IMG/VR virus record: IMGVR_UViG_3300025590_000017
Coordinates: 1 to 40,729 of that record
Origin: a virus
Strand: one strand, 5' to 3'
DNA: 40,729 bases
This document shows, one piece after another, positions 34,001-40,729 of this stretch. A program made the position numbers and the translations under genes. Under the pieces are notes generated by a model. It was not told the DNA's origin and ran no database searches. It saw nothing but the letters and a program-made list of their open reading frames with translations. Every line of letters begins with the position of its first letter. Positions within the stretch are counted from its first letter, which is position 1.

Positions 34001-34056
34001 TGCCTCCGGGTGCTCTAAGTCCCCCACCTCCGGGTATGGGTGCCCTTTCCGCGTAA
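28060..34056 (+). CDS. Giant ejection / polyvalent protein with metallopeptidase motif
   Basis: The 1998-residue protein is the largest in the genome and sits where podoviruses encode their long internal virion protein (T7 gp16-like position). Residues 1-45 (MPEFKIKMPDGQIRTVRGPD) form a short beta domain often seen at the start of such proteins. Residues about 220-350 are hydrophobic, Ala/Gly-rich (MAAGIATTAATGNPVAGAAV), fitting membrane passage. Helical blocks follow to about 1150. Around 1200-1400 is a conserved-looking domain (GWYGRTVTQALETVGELHPEV, QFIWATAVTSNGLKVDKNFELAL) of the kind found in large polyvalent phage proteins. Residues about 1773-1777 read HEIAH, the HExxH zinc-peptidase motif, within a C-terminal domain. 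No lysozyme-like motif was seen. A Gly/Pro-rich linker at about 1585-1665 may be frameshifted (see findings). Confidence 0.82.
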   Translation: MPEFKIKMPDGQIRTVRGPDRDGAMAFAMANYNPATTSAPTTTSAEPEINPEGTGFDRAVRRGTYQTISALPTAAAMADMRTLAEKAKIQAPAGANAIKYEELMRAGVPQGAMASRGVNLEDDQGTARLMGQYGVSPQAQVNYSQVVAKRIENANSLETQEDVYAAFDRIKANSGSVAFWREKAADLPMSPGAAAYAQELAEAPDDFKGWLSTVTNDPVGFMTFLGETVAESAPQMAAGIATTAATGNPVAGAAVMSLGGFGREYSNEVNSFLSENGIDLSDPDQAATLFKNPELMEEAQTRGVVRGLVIAAADLAGQGLVAQQVIKKSITRQTLAQGSSEAAGESAATAAVGDEQSFKENITEGLAGGASAAPEAMVAGQAPWRSKIEGDPAYGGAAADLARTLREISEAQGNNLKDVRAGGGAKATLEAAHEKISGQISAIATHPDVKARLSPKNAGTLDQLLEDYAAAATAIRQGKNKVKSKVTKENADAIVRLLGPTSLEAGQLQQLFDQGDVLTDLFQDGLKGGVSQFTDFLNPFTDNSGNYDPNRSLSTIGSLYGASVVGPLKSAGIVAAGRAFDAATGRRSKVNRFVTKLEKLVGQDAPQGRSLIADAQLEKQQAEQAKADDAAAKAAQEAEDANIVSTLAGMTGNATDGSPLGTVAVGTGIPAEEIQTVVSELRLKHPADSKNPNDVAINKVLDDAQAGLNGEQRPIRALTQLVNLVNNHLDASLMDGGSSVQRTSLPDQPLAQARAIQRGNVPQMDAAPAAQASPAPNVDTTAPAQPTVNGNQTTTSENYQAGIQANRDTALKLQEQVLDTLDLQNRQATNRPGGNLTPTMLEDEAQALYVALEAVQTENMPIEAMEEVQQLLVDEGVSQENVDKFYKPYVDRVKLQQKRKASMLKQAQATQEAISDDARGIPPGPFRPEKVGSLYSELKPDQVPTQTRKAYKLMKVQSSRNGVVMPLFAKPDGQTQGFLANRWYKAEDQQPTIGAKPLARRPGIHAVNLPVFDQGKANVKGSQRVWVEVELPETTAETQAESDASLNSQGKLDGVQGRLINPNESYDYKTNPSATNDAGGWPVAGSMKVLRILADGEVSEILNANGLSHQVENSTTQIDQAAADVLNTNMGLANIAGTPGTRPQSNDSRSIPEGAPRQFGEKTDVSLETSLSNSFQAAQAKIYAKGRDFKLDLQAQSLAAQEREGIDLNTLDEANIDRLADFVVEDATEALKDNENAIGWYGRTVTQALETVGELHPEVLTDPKAKMQFIWATAVTSNGLKVDKNFELALDVYETLKETGRFPTDAGIGQAAAAINSGLAQYHTMLEKFQRKSNSDEGAHNLLIEFMNSKVPVKELEKEYGVKISGEGKNTLVRGASILGPKIGNGFYSNLYGNFDELTMDRWLMRTVGRWRGGLVKLNKPMIAQKTKEIQGMMPGLEFQAFKPLFAGSGVKLSNNMSNKAVSNFANAIAKASMDPAWRSAINAIPGGESLRKAGNGLAKYLDGQVEAPAGAKERTFIREVFQRGLKRLQDAPSVRQRSNEPLTMSDLQALLWYPEKRLYDTAKQKDGESRGYEDDEAPDYANAARKSVQDRLGQGDRLGSSGAVGPGGGGAIDPNAGPGADNSIPPALLSPPGPAGGRTPRASDGGASKGRTLARVALAAVKKFVPPVKAAFQVGKPGTPEENGIQSIDQALSLAHTLGITVRLFDSQEEMYASRLAAYGSGDPAAEASFYRKGPETGGKGAEGTVFGLNPGALLNDGSSVSNIQALSDLLHEIAHGMTLGPLDLNGSQVEDTLFTNPLTGESDRAPMGSFAGSAMRPLLEQTGDADIMAELDNLQMNVDTYTTKDPSQRHAVREVRKLMDNLKDWKGYYQKQFDAGQISQAEVDTGVANREEQADYYTNYMQSVRELAVDPVLVYLINPKLAKAVMPKTAALIRQQFNNAGNNKVKFFNHPAAIVMATVMAMLAQAMAEEEEEKQRMQMPPGALSPPPPGMGALSA

Positions 34057-34063
34057 AACTAAT

Positions 34064-34088
34064 GAGGTCCCTTCGGGGGCCTCTTTTT
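34064..34088 (+). terminator. Intrinsic terminator after the ejection gene
   Basis: GAGGTCCC (34064-34071) pairs with GGGGCCTC (34076-34083) around a TTCG tetraloop, followed by TTTTT. It separates tail/ejection genes from the packaging and head genes. Confidence 0.9.
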
Positions 34089-34102
34089 CTTTGGAGAGCA
34101 AC

Positions 34103-34447
34103 ATGAATAAAACCGCACTGGACCTGGTTCCAATCCTACGGGCAATTGAGGATGTAAAACACTCACATCTTCTGTCTGAAGCCCAGCGCCTGGTTATCTT
34201 TGGGGAGATACGGAAGAGCGTACCTGAGCCAGTCTTTTGTCCTCAGTCTCGCCTCACGCTCTCAATCATAAACAGTATATTGGAGACGATGGATGGGAGC
34301 ACCAAACCAGCCGCGAAAGAAAGCACCAAGGCCGCCAAAGCAATCCCAAAAGGCAAGGCCGATATCAACAAACCCAATAGCAAGACAGCATCAAACACCC
34401 GAGGGACGCGAAAAGTTCCGTCAGATGCTGGCAAATCGAAAGAATAA
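34103..34447 (+). CDS. Hypothetical protein upstream of small terminase
   Basis: A 114-residue protein with a helical N-terminal domain (MNKTALDLVPILRAIEDVKHSHLLSEAQRLVIFGEIRKS) and a Lys/Ala/Thr-rich, disordered tail. ATG 34103 follows GGAGAG closely. Its last 155 bases overlap the small terminase start in another frame; the overlapping part is low complexity in both proteins. The N-terminal half looks like a real folded protein. Function unknown; position suggests a packaging accessory role. Confidence 0.65.
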   Translation: MNKTALDLVPILRAIEDVKHSHLLSEAQRLVIFGEIRKSVPEPVFCPQSRLTLSIINSILETMDGSTKPAAKESTKAAKAIPKGKADINKPNSKTASNTRGTRKVPSDAGKSKE

Positions 34448-34793
34448 AGGCGGCAGACCCAAGGGCACTCCTGATGGTTACACAGCTGCTGCAATTGAGC
34501 CTATCCGCAAGAGGGCCAAAGAAGACGCAGAGAGGATCGTAACGATCATGGCAAAAGAGAACGAAATTGATGACGTGTATGCGATCGAGGCCCTACGGGC
34601 TGCTGTAGAGATCATGCGCGAACCTGGTCAAAACCGGGACCGTCTAACAGCTGCCAGGATGGTCCTGGATTTCACTAAAACCAAACCAGCTGCGAAGAGC
34701 GAAGTCACCATTGGCAAAGCTGAAGCCTTCCTGGAGTCGCTCCTAGTAGCCACCCCAGAAGAAGAGCAAATCGAAGATGGACAAGAGACTTAA
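34293..34793 (+). CDS. Small terminase subunit
   Basis: The 166-residue protein starts with a basic disordered arm (GAPNQPRKKAPRPPKQSQK), then REKFRQMLANRKNKGGRPKG and a helical core (AERIVTIMAKENEIDDVYAIEALRAAVEIMREPGQNRDRLTAARMVLDFTKTKP), ending with an acidic tail. The basic GGRPKG start plus a helical oligomerisation core and direct contact with the large terminase gene (17-base overlap) fit a TerS that recognises phage DNA for packaging. Small terminases are poorly conserved, so the call relies partly on position. Confidence 0.75.
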   Translation: MGAPNQPRKKAPRPPKQSQKARPISTNPIARQHQTPEGREKFRQMLANRKNKGGRPKGTPDGYTAAAIEPIRKRAKEDAERIVTIMAKENEIDDVYAIEALRAAVEIMREPGQNRDRLTAARMVLDFTKTKPAAKSEVTIGKAEAFLESLLVATPEEEQIEDGQET

Positions 34794-36348
34794 ACAAGTT
34801 CGACAGAGACTATACGACGACTTTAGTTTCTATTCGGAGGCTGCACTCAAGATCCGCACCAAGGATGGTGACATCCAACCTCTAAAACTCAAGCCTGCCC
34901 AGCACATCCTCCATGAGGCTGTAGAGAAGCAGATGGCGTCTGAAGGTAAGGTGCGTATCATCATCCTGAAGGCCCGGCAGCAAGGTCTCTCGACCCACGT
35001 TGGTGGCTATCTGTATTTCAACGTGTCGCAACGCAAAGCCTGTAAAGCGATGGTCATCACGCACCACTCAGACAGCACCCGTGCGCTTTTCGATATGACC
35101 AAACGATACCATGACAACTGCCCAGAGCTCCTGAAGCCGCACACAAAGTATAGCTCCCGCCGGGAACTTACATTTGATGTCTTGGATAGTTCATTTGTTG
35201 TTGCCACCGCCGGTGGTGAGAGCATTGGTCGAGGTGAGACCCTCACGCACGTCCACGCCTCAGAGCTTGCGTTCTGGCAAAAGTCTACGGCCCTGGAGAA
35301 CTGGAATGGTATGACCCAGGCGGTCCCTAACAAGCCTGGCACTGCTATTTTCGTTGAGAGTACGGCTAACGGCGTCAGTGGTATCTTCTATGATCTATGG
35401 AAAGGTGCTGTTGATGGCACCAATGGCTATGTGCCGGTGTTTATCCCCTGGTTTCTCGACCCTGAATATAGGGAGCCTGTCCCTGAGAACTTTGAGCCAA
35501 CACCTGAAGAAGAAGAGTTGGTTGCCAAGTACGACCTAGACGATGAGCAGCTTATGTTTAGGCGACGTAAGATCGCCCAGAACGGCATAGATCTTTATCG
35601 TCAAGAATATCCCGCAGAGCCTTCAGAAGCCTTCCTGACGACCGGGCGTCCTGTCTTCAACCCAGAGGGGCTCCAGAAGAGCCTAGATGAAGCTCCTGAT
35701 CCAACACAGCGTATGGCCCTAGAGGGTGGTGAATGGATCGATAATATCCGAGGTGAGCTTACCCTATACAAGACGATCGACCCCGGTGAGAAATACACGA
35801 TCGGTGCTGATGTTGCGATGGGTGTCAGAGGGGGTGACTTCTCAGTCGCCCAGATCCTCGACAGTAAAAAGCGCCAAGTTGCGACCTATCGTGCCCAAGT
35901 TCACCCCGACTACTTTGCTGAGGTCCTCTACAAGTTAGGTGAGCTGTTTAACTTTGCTTATATAATTGTGGAGAACAACTCTCACGGCATCTTAACCTGT
36001 ACTCGCCTGGGTAAAGATATGGCCTATCCAAACTTCTTTACTGAAGTCCAGGTAGACAAGCTGACCGATCGAGAGACCATGAAATTAGGCTTCACAACAA
36101 CGTCCAAAACCAAGCCACTGATCATCGATGAACTCCGGGCAAACGTCCGCGAGGGAGAGATCGAGCTAAACGATAAGACCACAATCCGTGAGATGTTAAC
36201 CTACATTGTCACCCCTACGGGCGGCATGGAGGCGGAGGGTGGCTGCTTTGACGACACTGTCATGTCTCTTGCACTCGCTAACCACATCCATGAGGGTGCC
36301 TGGGAACCAATTGAAGCGTCTGACGCTTACTATATCGAAATGGTTTAA
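34777..36348 (+). CDS. Large terminase subunit (packaging ATPase-nuclease)
   Basis: The 523-residue motor protein pumps DNA into the prohead and cuts it. The ATPase domain has the deviant Walker A KARQQGLST (65-73) and Walker B region VHASELAFW with catalytic Glu163. The RNase H-like nuclease domain shows YTIGADVAMGVRGGDFSV with Asp345, YIIVENNSHG, and FDDTVMSLALA with Asp492/Asp493. It is shorter than T7 gp19 (586) and of the type seen in marine podoviruses outside the strict T7 group. The start overlaps the small terminase. Confidence 0.95.
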   Translation: MDKRLKQVRQRLYDDFSFYSEAALKIRTKDGDIQPLKLKPAQHILHEAVEKQMASEGKVRIIILKARQQGLSTHVGGYLYFNVSQRKACKAMVITHHSDSTRALFDMTKRYHDNCPELLKPHTKYSSRRELTFDVLDSSFVVATAGGESIGRGETLTHVHASELAFWQKSTALENWNGMTQAVPNKPGTAIFVESTANGVSGIFYDLWKGAVDGTNGYVPVFIPWFLDPEYREPVPENFEPTPEEEELVAKYDLDDEQLMFRRRKIAQNGIDLYRQEYPAEPSEAFLTTGRPVFNPEGLQKSLDEAPDPTQRMALEGGEWIDNIRGELTLYKTIDPGEKYTIGADVAMGVRGGDFSVAQILDSKKRQVATYRAQVHPDYFAEVLYKLGELFNFAYIIVENNSHGILTCTRLGKDMAYPNFFTEVQVDKLTDRETMKLGFTTTSKTKPLIIDELRANVREGEIELNDKTTIREMLTYIVTPTGGMEAEGGCFDDTVMSLALANHIHEGAWEPIEASDAYYIEMV

Positions 36349-36350
36349 TC

Positions 36351-38381
36351 ATGAATAAGAAAGATTATAAGAAACTAGAAGACGACAACATTGTTGCCCT
36401 CCTGGATGACAATATTCGCCGCAGCGTAGGCTATTACGACAGCCAGTTATCGCGTGAGCGTAAGCGCGTCATGGATTATTATAATGCAGTCCTCCCAAAG
36501 CCAGCCCACGATGGGAACTCCAAATATGTTTCGATGGATGTCTACGATACAGTAGAGAGCATGAAAGCTGCTTTGCTGGAGACATTCTCTACAGGCTTCA
36601 AGACCGTTCGATTTGCGCCTCAGAATGCAGATGACCAGCCTATTGCTGAGATAGCCACTGAGTATTGTGACTACGTTGCAAACCGTCAAAACAACCTATT
36701 CGAGATCATGCAGACAGTCATCCACGATGGCCTGATAGCTCGGGCGGGTATCGCCAAAGTCTTCTACTACTATGGTGAAGAAAGCCACATCGAGGAGGTC
36801 AGTGACCTCACTGAGGAAGAGCTAGACGAAATCCTGATCCAGGATAACGTCGAGATCGAAGAGATTACTGAGGACGTGGCAGGTCTATACTCGGGAGAGC
36901 TACGGGTGACCTCAGATGCATCGAAGATTTGCATCGAGAGTATCAGCCCAGAAGAGTTTATCATCGAGGCCCAAAGTAAGGATCTTGAAAGCGTAAACTT
37001 CTGCGCACACCGTACTAACAAAACAATCTCAGAGCTCCGTGAGATGGGGTACGATGAGAAGAAGATCGAGAACATTGGTGACCACTCAGATGTAGACCTG
37101 GACACAGACGGTGAGGTCCTTTCACGCCATGAAGAAGTAGGCACTAGCCGTGGGTTCTCAAACATCGGTTACCAGGACCAAGTACGCACTGTGACTGTCT
37201 ATGAGTGCTATATCATGATGGACCCAGAGGCCACCGGCGTTGCCGAGCTTTACCGGGTTGTCAAAGCAGGCAACGTGATCCTGGAGATGGAAGCTACAAC
37301 GATGCGCCCCTTTGTGGCCTTTGTCCCACTTCCTATTCCTCACGCATTCTTTGGTAACAACTTCGCATCGAAGGTTATCCCAATCCAGAATGCCCGGACT
37401 GTACTGACCCGGTCGATCCTCGATCACACAATGATCACCAACAACCCGCGTTATATGGTTGTCAAAGGTGGTCTTACCAACCCGCGTGAACTGATTGACA
37501 ACCGCGTTGGTGGCATTGTGAATGTGTCACGCCCAGATGCGATCATGCCTATGCCCCAGGCGTCTTTGAACCCGTTTGTGTTCCAGACGTTGGCCATGTT
37601 GGATGACGACAAAGAAGACACCACAGGCGTCTCCCGCCTTAGCCAGGGCCTTAACAAAGATGCCATCAGCAAGCAAAACTCAGCCGCAATGGTTGAACAG
37701 CTGGCAACTATGTCGCAGCAGCGGCAGAAGATTATCGCCCGGAACTTTGCCAACAACTTCCTGAAGCCTCTGTATCAGATGATCTATAAGTTGGTCATCG
37801 AGCATGAGACGGAAGAGAAGATCGTCGAGCTTGCAGGCAACTATGTCCAAATCTCCCCGGCGGAATGGGGATCAAAACGTGACGTGGTTGTTGAGATGCA
37901 CCTCGGTTATGGTGAGCAGGTTGAAGAAGCCCAGAAATACCTGGCACTACATGGTTTGATGTCACAGGACCCTGTTCTGTCCACGATGTATCAACCTCAG
38001 AACCAATATAAGTTAATGTCTCATGTCATGGAGAACAACGGCATCAAGAATGTCGCGGACTACCTGACTCCCCCTGATCAACTCCCACCACCTCAGCCTG
38101 ACCAGGCCCAGGAGATGGCGATGCAGATGCAGCAGAAACAGCTGGAACTTCAGGAGAGACAAACCCAGATTGCGGAGCTCAAGCAGCAAATGGACGCACA
38201 AATCGCACAACTCAAACTTGAACTTGAAGCGACCAAGGCTGAACGCGGCTTCGCAATACAATCTGATGCGACCGATCTGAAAGAGGCGCAGCTGGAGCAC
38301 AAGCGTATGACCGATATGGCCGAGCTTGAGATCCTAAGGAACGCTGATGATGTCAGAGGTATCGCATCACCAACCGGCTAA
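36351..38381 (+). CDS. Portal protein
   Basis: The 676-residue protein forms the dodecameric ring at the capsid vertex through which DNA enters and leaves. Evidence includes the helical start (RRSVGYYDSQLSRERKRVMDYYNAVLP), SMDVYDTVESMKAALLETFSTGFKTVRFAP, the conserved core LPIPHAFFGNNFASKVIPIQNARTVLTRSILDH, GGIVNVSRPDAIMPMP and a long glutamine-rich C-terminal coiled coil (about residues 585-660), which may be the barrel inside the head. It begins 2 bases after the terminase stop, in the usual order. Larger than T7 gp8 (536), in line with its long barrel. Confidence 0.92.
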   Translation: MNKKDYKKLEDDNIVALLDDNIRRSVGYYDSQLSRERKRVMDYYNAVLPKPAHDGNSKYVSMDVYDTVESMKAALLETFSTGFKTVRFAPQNADDQPIAEIATEYCDYVANRQNNLFEIMQTVIHDGLIARAGIAKVFYYYGEESHIEEVSDLTEEELDEILIQDNVEIEEITEDVAGLYSGELRVTSDASKICIESISPEEFIIEAQSKDLESVNFCAHRTNKTISELREMGYDEKKIENIGDHSDVDLDTDGEVLSRHEEVGTSRGFSNIGYQDQVRTVTVYECYIMMDPEATGVAELYRVVKAGNVILEMEATTMRPFVAFVPLPIPHAFFGNNFASKVIPIQNARTVLTRSILDHTMITNNPRYMVVKGGLTNPRELIDNRVGGIVNVSRPDAIMPMPQASLNPFVFQTLAMLDDDKEDTTGVSRLSQGLNKDAISKQNSAAMVEQLATMSQQRQKIIARNFANNFLKPLYQMIYKLVIEHETEEKIVELAGNYVQISPAEWGSKRDVVVEMHLGYGEQVEEAQKYLALHGLMSQDPVLSTMYQPQNQYKLMSHVMENNGIKNVADYLTPPDQLPPPQPDQAQEMAMQMQQKQLELQERQTQIAELKQQMDAQIAQLKLELEATKAERGFAIQSDATDLKEAQLEHKRMTDMAELEILRNADDVRGIASPTG

Positions 38382-38407
38382 CTTAGCCAATCTTAAAGAG
38401 AGCAACC

Positions 38408-38680
38408 ATGAACGAAGAAGAGCAACTCGTTGAAACTGGCGAGGCGGCTGAGGCCGTCTTGTCTCAACCTGCGTTCAACCAGGTAGTCAATAACCTGGTC
38501 GAGCGATCATTCCAGACTTTCGTTAACACTAAGCCCGACCAGGGCTCAGACCGAGAGTTAGCGTACAACCACTATCGCGCACTTGTGGACGTGGTTGAGA
38601 CACTGAAACAACAGGTGTCCATCAAAGATGAGATACTTGCGAAAGGCGACACCCGCCAAGAGGAGCTGGACCATGAATAA
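38408..38680 (+). CDS. Small protein between portal and scaffold
   Basis: The 90-residue protein is acidic and helical (MNEEEQLVETGEAAEAVLSQ, FNQVVNNLVERSFQTFVNT, NHYRALVDVVETLKQQVSIKDEIL). I recall small proteins with a similar plan between portal and scaffold in marine podoviruses; their role in head assembly is not known to me. AAAGAGAG precedes the ATG, and the stop overlaps the scaffold start by 8 bases. Confidence 0.72.
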   Translation: MNEEEQLVETGEAAEAVLSQPAFNQVVNNLVERSFQTFVNTKPDQGSDRELAYNHYRALVDVVETLKQQVSIKDEILAKGDTRQEELDHE

Positions 38681-39734
38681 CGTCCAAAATGAAGCTACTT
38701 CTTTCGCTGCCTACGACGATGTCGATGAAGCAGCAGAAGCCATCCTAGACCGCTGGACAGACGGCGCAAGCCCATCTGACGATGAGGAAATAGAGGCGAC
38801 AGCTGACGAACCTGTAGAAGAGACAGATGGTTCCGAAGCTGAGTATGAAGAAGATGAAAATGAAGACCAAGAGGAAGACGAAGAAACGGATGAGGACCCT
38901 GATGAAGGTGAACCAGACGATGAAGAAGTCGATGAAGACGATGATGGCGAGGCTGACGGAGCTGAACTGTCGGACGACAGTCTTGTTGACATCCAAGTCG
39001 ATGGAGAAACCAAACAGGCATCCTTGAAGGATCTGAAGCGTCTCTATGGTCAGGAAGCATCTTTAACTCGAAAGTCTCAAGACTTAGCATCCAAACGTAA
39101 AGAGGCAGACGATGCCTTACAACGGACGGATCTCAGTTATCAGAAGCTCTTAGAACGAGCAGAAACCCGATATAAGCCCTACCAGGACCTCGACATGCTC
39201 GTTGCGTCCAGGACTATGTCGGTTGAGGATTTCTCCGCACTACGCCGGGAAGCCTCAGAAGCTGAAGCGGAACTCAAGTTCCTGAAGGAGGAGTCCAACT
39301 CTTTCTACCAGGAAGTGCAACAAAAGCAGGCAGCCCAGCGCCAGGAGATGGCTCAGGAGTGTATCAAAACGCTCCAAGAGACTATCCCGGATTGGGGAAA
39401 TGCCTTGTACAATGACATCCGTGAATATGCTGTTTCTGTCGGTCTCCCAAGAGAACAGGTTGACCAATACGTTGACCCCAATGTCATCACTCTCCTTAAC
39501 AAGGCCCGTCTGTATGACCAGGGCAAAGCTGCTGCCGGTACTAAGAAGGCAAAGGCGATGCACGTCAAAACAGCTAAGGGGAAGGTCCTTCGATCGAAGA
39601 AGGCACCACCTTCTACCTCGGACATCAATGCTCGTAAGCAATCTGCTGCGGCGCAGCGTGTCCGTGAGAACAGAAGTCGGAATGGTGACATGGATGATAT
39701 CGCTGAGATGCTCCTATCACGTTGGGAAAGCTAA
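38673..39734 (+). CDS. Capsid scaffolding protein
   Basis: The 353-residue protein has an extremely acidic first third (EEYEEDENEDQEEDEETDE-like run), then DIQVDGETKQASLKDLKRLYGQEASLTRKSQDLASKRKE, a coiled coil (SALRREASEAEAELKFLKEESNSFYQEVQQKQ) and a basic C-terminus (KKAKAMHVKTAKGKVLRSKKAP). Acidic N-terminus, central coiled coil and basic capsid-binding tail are the standard plan of scaffolding proteins, and it stands between portal and capsid genes. ATG 38673 follows AGGAG; an upstream in-frame ATG (38628) lies within the previous gene. Confidence 0.9.
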   Translation: MNNVQNEATSFAAYDDVDEAAEAILDRWTDGASPSDDEEIEATADEPVEETDGSEAEYEEDENEDQEEDEETDEDPDEGEPDDEEVDEDDDGEADGAELSDDSLVDIQVDGETKQASLKDLKRLYGQEASLTRKSQDLASKRKEADDALQRTDLSYQKLLERAETRYKPYQDLDMLVASRTMSVEDFSALRREASEAEAELKFLKEESNSFYQEVQQKQAAQRQEMAQECIKTLQETIPDWGNALYNDIREYAVSVGLPREQVDQYVDPNVITLLNKARLYDQGKAAAGTKKAKAMHVKTAKGKVLRSKKAPPSTSDINARKQSAAAQRVRENRSRNGDMDDIAEMLLSRWES

Positions 39735-39771
39735 GTTGTAACTCATAGTCAAACGGCAAGGAGCCATTCAA

Positions 39772-40436
39772 ATGACTGTTTACACAACTTATTCTCAGGT
39801 CGGTAAGGCCGAGGACGTTTCCAATATCCTCTCAGATATTACTCCCACAGATACGCCTATGCTGACAATGACGAAGACTGAGAAAGTGTCCGCACGGACG
39901 TTCTCATTCCTCGAAGACAGCCTCCGCGCCGCAGCGTCTAACGCTAAGGTCGAGGGCGCAGATGCCGCAGATATCACTCTGATCGACATCGTTGAGCGTA
40001 CCAACAACACCCAGATCCTGGAAGAAACCTTCCGTATTTCTGGTTCTGCTGATGCGGTAAAAACCTATGGCCGAGCCAAGGAAACCGCACTGCAACTTGG
40101 TAAAACTCTCAAGAGCATTAAGCGCGATTTGGAGTTCAGCCTTGTTGGTGTTGACCAAGCAGCTGTCGCTGGTTCGTCTTCCGTAGCTCGTAAAATGGCA
40201 TCACTGATCAACCAGATCTCTACTGGTGTTGACGCCGGTGCCGGAGCAGCGGACGCCCTCACAGAGGCCAAATTGCTTGAAGCTGGTCAAACAGCGTTCA
40301 ACAATGGTTCTGATCCGTCAGTGTTCATGATCAAACCAGCTGACGCCCAAATCGTCGCTGGTTTCTCAGCATCTGCTGGTCGCAACCGTGAAGTCGCCCA
40401 GGGTAAGACCCTCGTGAATGTGATCGACCTGTACGT
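39772..40436 (+). CDS. Major capsid protein, exon 1
   Basis: This exon encodes the first 221 residues plus two bases of codon 222. It begins MTVYTTYSQVGKAEDVSNIL with ITPTDTPMLTMTKTEKVSARTFSFLED, a start I associate with the SU10/DUF5309 class of HK97-fold capsid proteins. Unspliced, the frame runs only six codons into the intron (Asp-Val-Ala-Ser-Val-His) and stops at 40456-40458, which would truncate the capsid protein by about 70 residues. Splicing to 40681 restores ...LYV-SPYGEYKVVLNRH..., the same sequence as the intronless copy at 322-366. AAGGAG precedes ATG 39772. Confidence 0.92.
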
Positions 40437-40680
40437 TGACGTGGCTAGCGTACATTAAATCTGGTGAACTCAGGGGAAGCCTAAGTCGAAAGATAAGGTA
40501 ATCCTGAGCCAAGCCCCAGTAATGGGGAAGGTGCAACGACTATCCCGCAAGGGAGTAGGATCAAGTGATCCGAAGCGCCAGACACTGCGAATAGCGGTGA
40601 TGATATAGTCTCATCTTATGTGAAAGCATAAGCAGCCGAAAGGCGGTCTAGTATTAACGACACTAGGCGAAGATGCCATG
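40437..40680 (+). ncRNA. Group I self-splicing intron (IA-type), no ORF
   Basis: The 244-nt insertion splits codon 222 of the capsid gene. P1 is exact: exon GTACGT pairs with the guide GCGTAC (40448-40453) with the required U-G at the splice site, and the intron ends in G (40680). Core: P3 TCTGGTG with CGCCAGA; P4 CTCAGG with CCTGAG; P5 CCT/AGG capped by GUC-GAAA-GAU; P6 GCC/GGT with CCCC/GGGG; P7 GACTA with TAGTC; P8 CACTGC with GCGGTG; P9 CATCTT with AAGATG. Two extra hairpins after the P7 5' strand (CCC-GCAA-GGG and GGATC/GATCC) are the P7.1/P7.2 mark of subgroup IA. It encodes no homing endonuclease. Confidence 0.95.
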
Positions 40681-40729
40681 TAGCCCATATGGCGAATACA
40701 AAGTTGTTCTCAACCGACACTTAGAGACT
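40681..40729 (+). CDS. Major capsid protein, exon 2 (partial)
   Basis: After the intron the frame resumes as the last base of Val222, then Ser-Pro-Tyr-Gly-Glu-Tyr-Lys-Val-Val-Leu-Asn-Arg-His-Leu-Glu-Thr. It runs off the window end and continues, by circularity, at about base 379. The encoded residues are identical to the intronless copy although 9 of 49 bases differ. Confidence 0.88.

Larger units (their letters stand above)
40108..40729. repeat. Terminal redundancy, right copy (intron-containing)
   Basis: Right-hand counterpart of bases 1-378, carrying the 244-nt intron at 40437-40680. Taking out the overlap, the unit length would be 40107 bases without the intron or 40351 with it. Confidence 0.85.

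Noticed and set aside
38695-39090. Minus-strand frames opposite the acidic part of the scaffold
   Set aside because: Ser/His/Leu-rich products are the expected reverse reading of GAA/GAT runs.

Overview
The window reads as an almost complete genome of a short-tailed, T7-like marine bacteriophage (podovirus) with every gene on the + strand. The main evidence is a single-subunit phage RNA polymerase, a T7-type replication set, a large DNA-ejection protein and a compact, overlapping gene layout. The host is most likely a marine alphaproteobacterium of the Roseobacter/SAR116 type. This is inferred from a DUF1127-like gene, a class II (B12-dependent) ribonucleotide reductase, and tail and ejection proteins of the kind I associate with phages of those bacteria. 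The two window ends carry overlapping copies of the same major capsid gene, so the contig wraps around on itself and the map should be read as a circle.

Layout. 1-549 is the 3' part of an intronless capsid gene, followed by a long hairpin, a small virion-associated gene, a head-tail adaptor (954-1568) and a 1541-residue fibre (1577-6202) built from an Ala-rich coiled coil, collagen repeats, Ig-like domains and a poly-glycine tip. 6208-8254 is a lysis region: membrane-anchored small proteins, a 3TM-type holin, a GH108 endolysin and a 26-residue membrane micropeptide, closed by a terminator. 8322-9921 is a lysogeny module: a promoter, a 63-nt tRNA(CAU) 3' fragment that is probably attP, two small genes, a tyrosine integrase and a 33-residue membrane peptide. 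9975-21479 is the phage RNA polymerase followed by replication and nucleotide genes (SSB, endonuclease I, primase-helicase, MazG, DNA polymerase, 5'-3' exonuclease, a DUF3310 protein, ribonucleotide reductase). 21480-22516 is a gene-poor, structured stretch with promoter-like motifs and a DUF1127-like gene. 22517-34056 encodes a second tail appendage, the tail nozzle/stabilization protein and ejection proteins, ending with a 1998-residue protein that carries an HEIAH metallopeptidase motif. 34103-40729 encodes the terminases, portal, scaffold and a capsid gene split by a 244-nt group I intron.

How it works together. Host polymerase would make the first transcripts. The phage polymerase then probably acts on an 18-bp motif, CTTAGGGACCCCTCTAGA, found exactly before the polymerase gene and before SSB, and with changes near 8.32, 21.69, 22.36 and 22.47 kb. 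Structural and lysis genes follow late. The integrase and tRNA-derived site indicate a temperate option. The most notable items are the ORF-less group IA-type intron in the capsid gene, seen next to an intron-free allele with sharply raised divergence just 3' of the insertion site; the Syn5-like promoter family; the tRNA-derived attachment site; the structured noncoding region at 21.5-22.5 kb; and an apparent out-of-frame coding-like segment inside the giant ejection protein.
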